Shown here: in pieces, positions 41,180 through 51,200 of the stretch
Layout of the letters: every line of letters begins with the position of its first letter
Position numbering within the stretch: position 1 is the stretch's first letter
DNA from: Crambe crambe
Taxonomy: Eukaryota; Porifera; Demospongiae; Poecilosclerida; Crambeidae
Assembly: GCA_963924555.1 (NCBI GenBank)
Contig: OZ004585.1
Span: 4,787,488 to 4,851,487 of the forward strand
Direction of reading: 5' to 3'
DNA length: 64,000 bases
Made by a program: the position numbers and the translations under genes
Notes under the pieces: model-generated
Seen by the model: only the letters and a program-made list of their open reading frames with translations
Database searches by the model: none
What the model was told of the DNA's origin: nothing

Positions 41180-44110
41180 CTAATAAAAAATAAAGGAAAA
41201 AAAATAGGAAAGCAATAGTTAGGGAAAGGAGAAAGAACAAGATAATTAGAGCATACTTAGCCATATTATGTATGAATGCACTTACCTATTGTAGTATTCT
41301 TTGCCTGTTGAGGAAGTACAGTCAAAGTGACAGTAGCATTTATAGTTCCACTCATTTGTATGAGGCCCAGATTTTGTTCTACTATACATTGAATAGTGTA
41401 GGTTTTCTTCTTCATTATGACAGAATGAAGCTCACCAGTCCTGATCTCTAAAGTAGTGTTGATCACAAAGCTATCTCTAAAATAATATATAAGGAATCAC
41501 ATATTAATTATACTTGTAGCCTTGTATAGTCTTAATGAAGTTATTCCCTTAGGTGAAGGTGTAGCATGCATGGCTTCATTCAGCTATAGCTACCTTATTT
41601 TGTGTAAGGCCATGCAAACTAAATTCACTGTTTATCGTCACCGCCCGCATCCAAAAAAATTTTATCTTAAAAAAATTCAGAGTTCAGAGTTCATGTTTTA
41701 ATACAGCACGTGCACCGCAAACAGGCACATGTGTGCAATTGCACAGAGAGTCAGGCTCAACGCTTGCTAGTTTTATGGCGGAGAAACAGTTAGTATCAGT
41801 TTCTGTGGTGAGCAGCAACCGTTGTCTTGTTCCTTGGTCAGTTATTTTGGTCGACCCAAGAGACAGTTTCGAAGATCTACTGAACGCAATGAGAGCTGGC
41901 AAGTATGGGACGATTCCTACAGAACCATTGCTTGACCGTGCTGACAGTATTGAAACTGTTTTGGTCGGTAACATCAAACCATCTTTGTCCATTGTAGGCA
42001 AGGACATGAACGTCGTTCAGGTATGTCGTACCTTCGGTTTCTTCATAAAAATTTCAGTTGCACAACCAGAACCACCTAGACAAAATGCTTTTGATATTTT
42101 GATGGCCAATCAACGAAAATTAAGCAGGCCTGCACTTCCCGAGTATGTTGAAGAGCGAACCAAAAGAGATAAACTCTTTGATGATATTGTGAAGTTATTG
42201 GAAGGAATGGGAAAGAAATGGTGCAGTGGAGAAGTGCAGTCTGGAAAGTCTTTTCTAATGAATGTGATTTTGTATATAGATGGACATCATGAGAGCATTG
42301 AGATCCAAGCTTGTGGAGTACCAGAGCTTTTTATACTGTGTATACACTGTGGAGGCACTGAATTTTGAACATGGTGTTTATCTGATTGTACATGTATATA
42401 AGAGAGAATATTACTATAATTGCTTTACTTTTTTGTGTTTACAGTTAGCCATAGCTAGCTAGTGTGTTATTTGATCATAATTATATTGAATATTGAATAT
42501 TGACCTCCCTCCCTCATGCAAATTTAGAAATCTTGTGACGATAAACAGTGAATTTAGTTTGCATGGCCTAATGGATTCCTTTAGCACTAACTCTTGTGGT
42601 ATAGCTAGGTATGTATGATCTTACCCATTATAAGAACTTCCATGTGTGGTCCCACAATTATATCCAATGGACAACACTGAGGATCAGAGCAACGTTGCAA
42701 TATCACTTTACATTGAAATATCATCTGATAAATAGAGTTCGATATCAGTACAGAAAGAGTTTTATTATCTTGATATCCTCTTGACTCTGAGTCATTCATT
42801 ACTTGTATTGGAGTTGAATCCACAAGTTGCTCCCATATTATAGTGTATGAACTGCATACAGTAGGCAGTGGTATGGGACACATCAACATTGCATATGTAT
42901 CATCACGGAATGCACCAGTCATGGTAGTTTGATTAGACACTGTTGGGATAGCTGCATTAAGATTTAAGCATCATAACTGTAGCTATATGGCATGGATGCT
43001 ACAAACTGAATTAATAATTGCATAGCCTGAATGTTTCACTATAGTTATAGTAAAGATCATCACTGACCTCCAAGTATATTAATGTATAGCTACGTAAGTA
43101 CAGAGGAGTAGCTACCATTAGGGAAACTGGGGCACTTGCCCAAGTAAAATTTCATGGAAACAAAGCTTTTTTAGTATGAGGTGTGGTCAGTGTCAAGTTA
43201 ATTTTTTGTCACACCAAATCATAAATTCTAACTACTCCCCGAAGTAGGCTCATGGGTTTTTAGCACATATGCACTGAATTGTCCTCAAGTGCCCTGGTGG
43301 TTCCAAAGCTATAGTCCTAGTGGAAATTCTTATTCAATAATAAAGTATTGTATAATAATTATGATCATCCCTTTAATATGTTACATGACTACTTGCTTAT
43401 CAATAGCAGCAATATAATGCTAATTTTTCCATGATAACTAGAAATTCCCCAAGATTGTCCATTTTAGCAACCATGTAGCTATGTAGAAATTTCTTATTTC
43501 ATTTTCCATGTTTATTGTATCTAGCTAATAGCTACGTAGAATGAAATACCAGTCAGTTGGCAGATATCTTGGGCTACCCCTTTGAGATAATGGTAAAAAT
43601 GAATTCTATATCTACATTATTAATAATATACAATGTTCTTCATTAATAATAGTGATAGACAAATGAAGAACTTTGTGTAGTGGTTGTCACAGTTAGAGCT
43701 ACAAAGAGTTCAATATCCAATGTTAACTACATACATGAGACTTCTCAAGAATATTATTGTGTCATAATTGTACAGGTACATTGGATGTAATTACCATAAA
43801 ACATGACAGCCTCTGAGTATTCTTCTCCAGTAATACAGCGAACACTTGCCTCAAAATCTTCAGTTATGTCATATGTGAAATAGTCCTCATTTATGTCTGT
43901 AGATGCATTACTGATAAGTACACCCATGCTGTCAGTAAACTCAAATCCTGCATCAGGGACAGCTGAGTCACCATCTAGTACACTATGACACTCAAGCCTG
44001 AACACATTTGGAGCTTCCCTTGGTGAAGGCAAGTAGAAGTCCAGAACAGGAGTCCCCAAGACAATATGAATGGAGTACAACAATAGAGTGCTAATAAGCA
44101 AATATGCCAT
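40266..44110 (-). CDS. IgR-B: kinase-less paralogue of RTK-A with tyrosine-motif tail
   Basis: Exons 44110-43795, 42951-42625, 41474-41286, 41179-40266; 1746 bp, 581 residues, all joins phase 1. Signal peptide MAYLLISTLLLYSIHIVLG, N-terminal domain like RTK-A, Ig1, a shortened Ig2, transmembrane helix (SLGIGVGIAVISLIRVMIIK), then a ~270-residue cytoplasmic tail with no kinase. Tail tyrosines: DPNYSTV, KNYEEIDL, HVYSVV, NYLYAVV, NYLPPR, ETYQLN. YEEI is the textbook Src-family SH2 ligand and YxxV/L are ITIM/ITAM half-sites in vertebrate receptors; PPRSS repeats could bind SH3 domains. Likely an adaptor-recruiting surface receptor, perhaps a substrate of RTK-A; that is inference. About 187 bp of the Ig2 exon, including its first Cys and Trp, is deleted compared with IgR-C, so the gene may be decaying or encode a variant receptor. 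Confidence 0.75.
41286..41474 (-). CDS. IgR-B exon 3: truncated Ig2
   Basis: Starts DSFVINTTLEIRTGELHSVI and continues KKKTYTIQCIVEQNLG, so only the second half of Ig2 remains. The ancestral acceptor (attattttag) would now read into a stop; an AG two bases further (ttttagag|ATAGC) restores the frame. Donor gtaagtgcat. Confidence 0.6.
41608..42568 (+). mobile_element. PIF/Harbinger-like element with captured frame, copy 2
   Basis: Same termini as copy 1 (GGCCATGCAAACTAAATTCA and inverse), TAA target duplication (41605-41607, 42569-42571), 961 bp, in the intron between IgR-B exons 2 and 3. It carries the intact frame listed separately. GGCC ends and TWA duplication are the PIF/Harbinger insertion signature. 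Confidence 0.85.
41775..42368 (+). CDS. uncharacterised frame carried by the Harbinger-like element
   Basis: An open frame of about 197 codons from an ATG in a gATGGCGG context (an in-frame ATG 14 codons upstream gives 211). Landmarks: PRDSFEDLLNAMRAGKYGTI, LLDRADSIETVLVGNIKPSL, GFFIKISVAQPEPPRQNAFD, YVEERTKRDKLFDDIVKLLE. I do not recognise the family and it has no transposase DDE motifs. A GT inside (gttcag|gtatgt near 42020) looks like a retained splice donor, suggesting a fragment of a host gene copied from genomic DNA. Copy 1 has the same frame broken. Confidence 0.45.
   Translation: MAEKQLVSVSVVSSNRCLVPWSVILVDPRDSFEDLLNAMRAGKYGTIPTEPLLDRADSIETVLVGNIKPSLSIVGKDMNVVQVCRTFGFFIKISVAQPEPPRQNAFDILMANQRKLSRPALPEYVEERTKRDKLFDDIVKLLEGMGKKWCSGEVQSGKSFLMNVILYIDGHHESIEIQACGVPELFILCIHCGGTEF
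42625..42951 (-). CDS. IgR-B exon 2: Ig1 domain
   Basis: AIPTVSNQTTMTGAFRDDTY, AMLMCPIPLPTVCSSYTIIW, then QDNKTLSVLISNS. Phase 1-1, 109 codons, three residues shorter than IgR-C after SESRGY. Donor gtaagatcat. Confidence 0.82.
42952..43794 (-). other. IgR-B intron 1
   Basis: 843 bp without recognised repeats; AT-rich. Confidence 0.6.
43795..44110 (-). CDS. IgR-B exon 1: signal peptide and N-terminal domain
   Basis: MAYLLISTLLLYSIHIVLG, then TPVLDFYLPSPREAPNVFRL and FEASVRCITGEEYSEAVMFY. Donor gtaattacat, phase 1. Clear paralogue of RTK-A exon 1 and of 63372-63684. Confidence 0.85.
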
Positions 44111-44990
44111 GACAAATTCTTGCTTGAAGATCTGGAACTAATTGATGCTTTATACATATGTACATATATTAGCTTTATAGCCAATTGGATATTTTGGATT
44201 GGGAGTTGTTGTGGATAGATAGCTAATGATAACAATTTAGTATTCCAATAATAGTGGGTATGGTTGCAGTCATCATTAAGAACAGATCCAAAAGTCCCAA
44301 GATATACACATGAGGACTGCTGTGATGGATAAACTGATATTGAACAGCTACGTAGTTAGACTATAGCTATGTATATACACAACAGCACTCTTCATAATAG
44401 CCTGTACAGTAACCCATTGTTTGTGTATAACAGCAGACATTTTAACTATTGTGCCTGAACAGTCTACAGTATCTATAGCTAGTATATCTATCCTCAAACA
44501 TGCTGTACAATTTTAAAGTGCACAAACAACCACACTATTTCAAGTTCCTAATCACTATGCATATAGCAGCTACATGTAGCTCAACCTTAGCCTATACTAT
44601 TGTTTATGTAATTCATGAAATAGCTATTAGCTATTATTGTGAATTATAGCTATAGTTACATGTATCAATTTATTTATTTATTTTTTCTCACAAGCCAAAC
44701 CCTTTACCAATCCCAGGGAAAGCGTCTTTCATGTTGTTCTAGGACCAGAAAGTTCTTGGATCAAAAATTTATGTATTCCATTTGAAACTTTCCTGACAGC
44801 ACTTAACTGCTAACCTGGCCTATATATAGCATGCAGTTGCAGAAATCATAATGTAACTTATGTGTGTAAGTAAGGGTGGTTTGGGTAATAGCTATTGGTA
44901 TACTGTATCTAAGCCCTTATTCTGAACTTTTAAAACCATAGACATTGATAGCTAAATAATGTATGTAGCTAGCTAGCTGCAATCACTGTC
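44111..44990. other. intergenic between IgR-B and IgR-C
   Basis: 880 bp, presumably holding the IgR-B promoter and the IgR-C 3' UTR. Overlapping minus-strand AATAAA hexamers in the ttatttatttatt string at about 44669-44684 are candidate poly(A) signals for IgR-C. Confidence 0.45.
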
Positions 44991-45267
44991 TTAATTTCTT
45001 TCATCATTCACTCCATGGGCTAAACATTGTTGGATTTTATTATCATCGTCATGGATACCTAGATAACTGCAAAGTTTTATATCTTCATACTCATGATGAC
45101 AAGGATTAGCCACTTCATTAGATACTGCATAAGCAGGGCACTTTACAATGTTGTATGTGTTAGGGTGATCTAAGATTTCCTCATACATTACTTTCTCTGG
45201 TGAGGATTCTGCTTTGTTTTTGGCTGAGTTTGACTGAACCTGAGCATTCCTAGATTCTTGTCCTAAC
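44991..45267 (-). CDS. IgR-C exon 7: ITAM-like tail
   Basis: GLGQESRNAQVQSNSAKNKA, then KVMYEEILDHPNTYNIVKC, PAYAVSNEVANPCHHEYEDI and KLCSYLGIHDDDNKIQQCLA. Acceptor atgtttctcag, phase 2 in. Five tyrosines, four in YxxI/V context. Stop at 44991-44993. Confidence 0.8.
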
Positions 45268-48200
45268 CTGAGAAACATAAAAAATTGAGCTAGAACTATA
45301 GCTAGATGTGATTTTAATAACAGTAGCTACCTACAATTCAATTAGTTATACTGCATACTTGAATGTGATGTATGTATGAGCATGGAGCACTTAAGAGAGA
45401 AAATTCAAAACCATGCAAATACTATACTGTCTAGCTATATATAGGGGCTTGCTTCAGTCCTTGTTTTAATCATTGTACACACCAACGCTAGAAGCTAGAG
45501 CTGCACTAACACAGCTGCATGGCAGCCAGGGTTATATTAAGAAATGTGTAGCTACTCAAGATCAGCTCTCCATGCAGACCTACTCTTTTGTGTGCACTAC
45601 TTTTCAGAATATGATACATGAATACATATGTAAATTAAATGAAGTGACATCACATGCAGGCACTATATGTAATAGATCATACCCAGCATCCATACGTGGT
45701 AGAACAAATGCTGGACGTTTATTGCTTGGTGTGCTTTTTAGTGGTCTTACAGTGCTGTAATTTGGATCATCATCACTTATTTCAACTTCTTGCTTTTCTT
45801 CATCTGATTGTTCATTCTGTTCAACAGTTACACATGGCTCTTCAACAGTTACACATTGTACTGAGTGAAGATGGTTTTCTTCTGTTATGGAATATGTTGG
45901 TAGCATTCCAGTCTCTTTTAGAAATGAAGTGCGAACTTGAATAACATTTATTCTGATCTTAGCAGCTATTATCGTTATTATGACTGCAATCAATGAAATA
46001 GCTGCAATTCCCACTCCAACTCCAATTATTGTGAATTGTGACCCTATAATGAAGGCATAAATAATAGCTATGAACGGTTTTGCCTAGTGAATTTGACAAG
46101 ATGATTTTATGTAAACAGCTGCACCAGGATTGAAAGATAGAGCTCAATTCGTTATGGTCTGTTCAAGTGTTTGTTTAATTGTGAGCGAAGTTAGCCACAA
46201 TAGGGGGGGGTGCTACTCTGTAGTAACATACTTAGCTAACTTTAAGTCTTTTAATGTGTGCACACGAGGATGATGCAATAGTGCATGAGGTTAATAATGC
46301 ACAAGCTGAAGGCGTAACCATGTGCATCATCTGAGTTTAAAAGACACAAGGTTAGTTTGGCTTGTCATAAGTTTTTTTTGCTGGTCACATGACTTGGGTC
46401 TAATCAGATTCCATACACTCCTATGCCTCACCATACTACAGTACCTATAGCAAGCTCTGATACACGTTAGAATACAATTATTGATCAAGTTCAATGATAT
46501 TCGAAAAAAATAAATGAAGCAAATTCCTGAATCAAATGTAACTAGTGAAATGCTAGATTCGTTAAAGTTCCTCTCTCACAGTAAGCACTGCCATAGGTGC
46601 TAGGGACTGAGGCTGGAAATTCATACCGGTAGTCTTAGTGGATCTTCCACTGTCTACTTCAGCACAGTTCCTCAAGTTTGCAATAAGATTGTGTTTTAAA
46701 TTACACATTTCAGAAGATCTGATTAGTCATAAGTCATGTGACAAACAATAAATAATTTATTGCTGGTCACATGACATCAAATTCCTCGAAAATTGTTGTC
46801 TAAACTACATAATTATTACACACTTAAGTACTTATTGCAGACACTCAGTGAGCTACAACAATGAGAAGGTTTCAGCCATATAGTCAATTAGTTATGATTA
46901 AATACCAAAGTTTCATGTTGAAATCAAACTCAAATTTATTTTGAAGGTGTGGATAATACTGAGGGAATATGGCCTTAACATAATCATCTGGACTGGCTTT
47001 AGGTTTATTCTTCACTGATTGTGAAAGCACAGAGTTTAATAATACTCAGAATTATTGATAACAGATGACAACTGATGAAATAACTCTTTTGAACTAGTTC
47101 AGGATGATAAATAATGTAAACTCCTAAAGCTAAAATTTGTACCTGTTTATCCATATCATGTTACTGTAGCTAAATTGGAAAATTATTTCAAATTTTCATG
47201 TTAATTTGTTATTACAGCTTAGCTTTTACGCTATTTTGTACAGGGGTAATTTATTATGATAAAAAGGTATATACATGTTAAAAATAATTTGTGTAGTAAA
47301 ATAGAACTTGTAATAATCAATTATCGCTGCTGCCATATTATCCTTTTTTGGCTACACCTTGCAGCGATGTAGGGTTTATGCCAATTTTATGACAGCAGAG
47401 CACAGTGACAAATGCAGTCCATGCAGCGATGTAGGGTTTAGCAGAGCAAATGCAGTAGTTACATAGCCAGTACCTTGTTTCCGTAGAGTCATGTGCTCAA
47501 GCCTACATCATTCTTTCATTTAGAAGAAATGGTTTTTCTCTTGTAGGATTTGATTTATTGTAAGGGAAAAAGCATTTCTGTGAAATGAAAAAAAATTGTA
47601 GGGATGACCATTGCTTGAAAAAGTAAAGAAACAGGGGTAGGGATGAGGATGGAAATAGGATCAATCTTTGTTCTGTATATCCAGCCAACAATCACATACA
47701 TTACTACACTATAATCTGAAGCTACCCGACATATTATATATGTAGGGATTGTTGGCTGGATATACAGAACAAAGATTGATCCCATTTCCATCCTTCTTGT
47801 TTCCTTACTTTTTTGGCACATGTGCAAACAGTAAGTACCATGCTCTTTTGTCGGCCTCTGCGAAATTTTAGAGCCTGGGGATGAGGCTAGCTGTAAATGT
47901 GAGTGAATGTTATAATGTACTATGTAATTGAACTTCATGGCTATTATTATCTTGGTGGTGGAGGGGAACATTATTCTGGAGTAAATCTGTAACTATAAAA
48001 ACTCCTGTAAGCAAACATTTATGCATATTTATCCACATCATGATATTGTAAATTGGGAAAATTTTCATCAGAGAGTGTGGTAGCGCTCTCTATGTAGGGA
48101 TGACCTATGACCCTCCATAGGGCTAATACAAAATGAAGTTGGATTTTCTCAGAAAACAGTGAATTATAGCTGCTATGACTATATACCCTGTCTTTTATGC

Positions 48201-51200
48201 ACATTGTTATCATGCAGGAGAATTTGGAGGCTGAAAGACTCAACACGGAGGAACAATAATAGCGCACTTTTTCATGATTTCTTATTCTTCAGGTTCTTCA
48301 TCATATTCTTCATGATGGCATGATCTGGAGAAAAATTGGGCCACGCTTGGGCCATGTTCTATATATGAATCTGTCCACGTCCTATCGGTTTAGCCTCTAG
48401 TTCACTCAGAAAAAAAGCCGCTATCTTAGTACAGTCGAAAGCCATTAAACATAACACGCATGCGTAAACAATGAAGTTGCCATGACTTGATCACTCAAAG
48501 TTCTCGAACAAAACTTAAAGCCATTTCTTCTGAGATCAGAATAAAAATCAGCTCTAAGATAAGGCTATCTGTACTAAGGACAGCGTTTAAACTTTGAATA
48601 GTGAGTAACGCTCGAGCTCCCATGAGCTGTGCATTATTTAGAAATCATTATTTAGAAACGAAAGCTAGCCGGCTGATTGAGCAGCTCAGCTGTATCTTTA
48701 GAACTGAAAGCTTTAATCTCACTATTATTGTTTACCAGGCTTCATTGTGATCCAACATTGCAACACAAGACCTATGAATCTCATGAAGCAAGGATAGCTA
48801 ATTGAACTGCAGCTCTCCCATTACCACTCGTATTAGCCTCATCCCAGGCCTGAGACTACACTCTTATGAACTTAATGGTATAACTGGTATGTGTAGTTAA
48901 TTTAAGGAAAAAAAGAAGCTATAGATGTACAGCACTGACCACCTCCTGCAAAAAGAAATCATGGGCCTGGCATGACAAGTAGCTAGCTATAATGAGATGA
49001 CCTGCACAAAAAAACGAGAAAAAAAAGAAGAAAGAAACAAGTAAAGAAAAAAATAAATGAAGGTGATGTAGGGATGACTATAGTTAACTGGTCAAAAAAG
49101 AGATGAAACAAGAGCTGAATAAACGAGATTATGCAAGGATGAAGTCGAATCCGGGTGCAGTCACTAGGTGTGACGTACCAACATTTGACTTCATCCTTGC
49201 ATAATCTCATTTATTCAGCTCTTGTTTCATCTCTTTTTTGACCAGTTTAACTATAGTCATCCCTACATCACCTTCATTTATTTGAATAAATGTTTTTTTC
49301 TTTACTTGTGTTAATTAAGTTATTACAGCTTAGCTTTTACACTATTTTGTACAGTGGGTGATTAAGTGATTAATTTCTTTATTATGGTAAAAAGTATATA
49401 CCTGATGCAGCTGGTGAATCCGATGTTAATGATTGAGTTGTTGTTGCTTGAAGAATTTGATGAATCATAAATCAAAAAATAGCTATGATTATGCAAATTC
49501 AATGGAAAAAACAACAACAACAAGGGTGTGGGGGACACTCACCCTCCTCCCCCCCCCCCCCTTCCCCTTTTCTTTATTGCTGAACATGACATAACCAAAT
49601 TCATGGTAAAAAGTACATACTTTCTGGAGAAGCTGGTGAATCTGGTTGAGTTGATGTTGCTAGAAAAATTAATTTTGATGAATCATAAATCAAAAATATA
49701 AGTTCAATGAAAAAATAGCCAGCTATGAATAAAGTTGATGAAAAAACAGGGTGGGGGATAAAAGGGTATCATCACACAGAGGGCATGATAGTACCCTCGT
49801 CCTCCCAGGCCCTCTATATTTAGTTAAGAGAGAATATCACTTGAAAATCAATGTTGGAACTGAATTTTGAAGTTCATACAACACACTAAGAACTAGCTAT
49901 TAGCTACAATCCACTTCAACATAATTAACTGTAGCATCATAGTTTTATAACGACTATGAATATCACACTTACCTATGGTAGTACTCCTTTCCTGTCGAGG
50001 ATGTACAATCAATGTAACAGTAGCATTATTCATCTGCAGATTTTGTTCTGCTATACAATTAATAGCGTAGGTTTTCTTCTTCATTATAACAGAATGAAGC
50101 TCACCAGTCTTGATCTCCAAGGTAGTGTTTATGATGAAGCTATTGCTATTCATACTTTGAGTTTCATTTATAGAAATCCCATTCTGTTCACAGCTATCAG
50201 GACCACAAGATGATCCGTTAAATATCCATCTCAAAATGATATTACTTCCCATAGCATTGCACTGAAATATAGCTGTGTCACCATTTGTTGTATTGTGAGT
50301 TAATGGAAACACTGATATTTCACTCCTCTCTGAAATAATATGTGCTGATTATAGCTACGTACTTGGAGCCATAATTATACATTCCTTATTCCTATGTTTT
50401 ACTGCTATGCGTTATGGCTTCATTCATCATCATAGCTATACAGCTAGGTGTAAGAAGCTACCTAGCTATTAAACTTGAACCCAGCCTCTTTCCTTTATTT
50501 TTGGGATGGGGGAAAGGTATTCACTGTTTGTGTATGCGCCTTTTTTGAATTATAATCACGAGTGAAGCAAGCCTCTGTACAAACTGGATAGTATAGCAAT
50601 ATAATTATAACTAATTAGCTATATATTTAATTATTGCTCTTTAAAATGAGACAATTTGATTAGTCCATGTGACATGTGCTCATATTACATGTCTGCGCAT
50701 GTGCATAAATTATTGCTACGGTTTTAGTTCTTGTCTTAAGGCTTATTAAGTAGATTGTAGGTGCTTGGCTTATCTAAGTGCTAGTGGTAAGCACTTCAGC
50801 TTTCTATGTATGGAGATTCCTGGTTGGAACCACCGATTACATGACTCTTGCATGTCTCTGACATGATCCTTGTCTCTGACAGCACTGGAGCCTAGCTATC
50901 AGCTACTTGAATTGCTCACTTGCTCACTGTCAAATGCTGCACATTGCTATAATAGTACAGTGTAATGGTTTTCCGCACCTCATTTATCCAAGAATCTCGT
51001 TTATCCGGATTTGGAAATACAGATTTTAAAAATGGTTTGAGAATTTTTTTTGAGATTGCTTTGCACAGGCACATAATTAGCAACTACATAACAAGTATCT
51101 TCACTGTTCTAGGCTGTTAGTACTAGCCCATAATACAACACAGCATAACCACAACACTATAATTATTAATGCATTTCACTTATCTGGACTAATTCACTTA

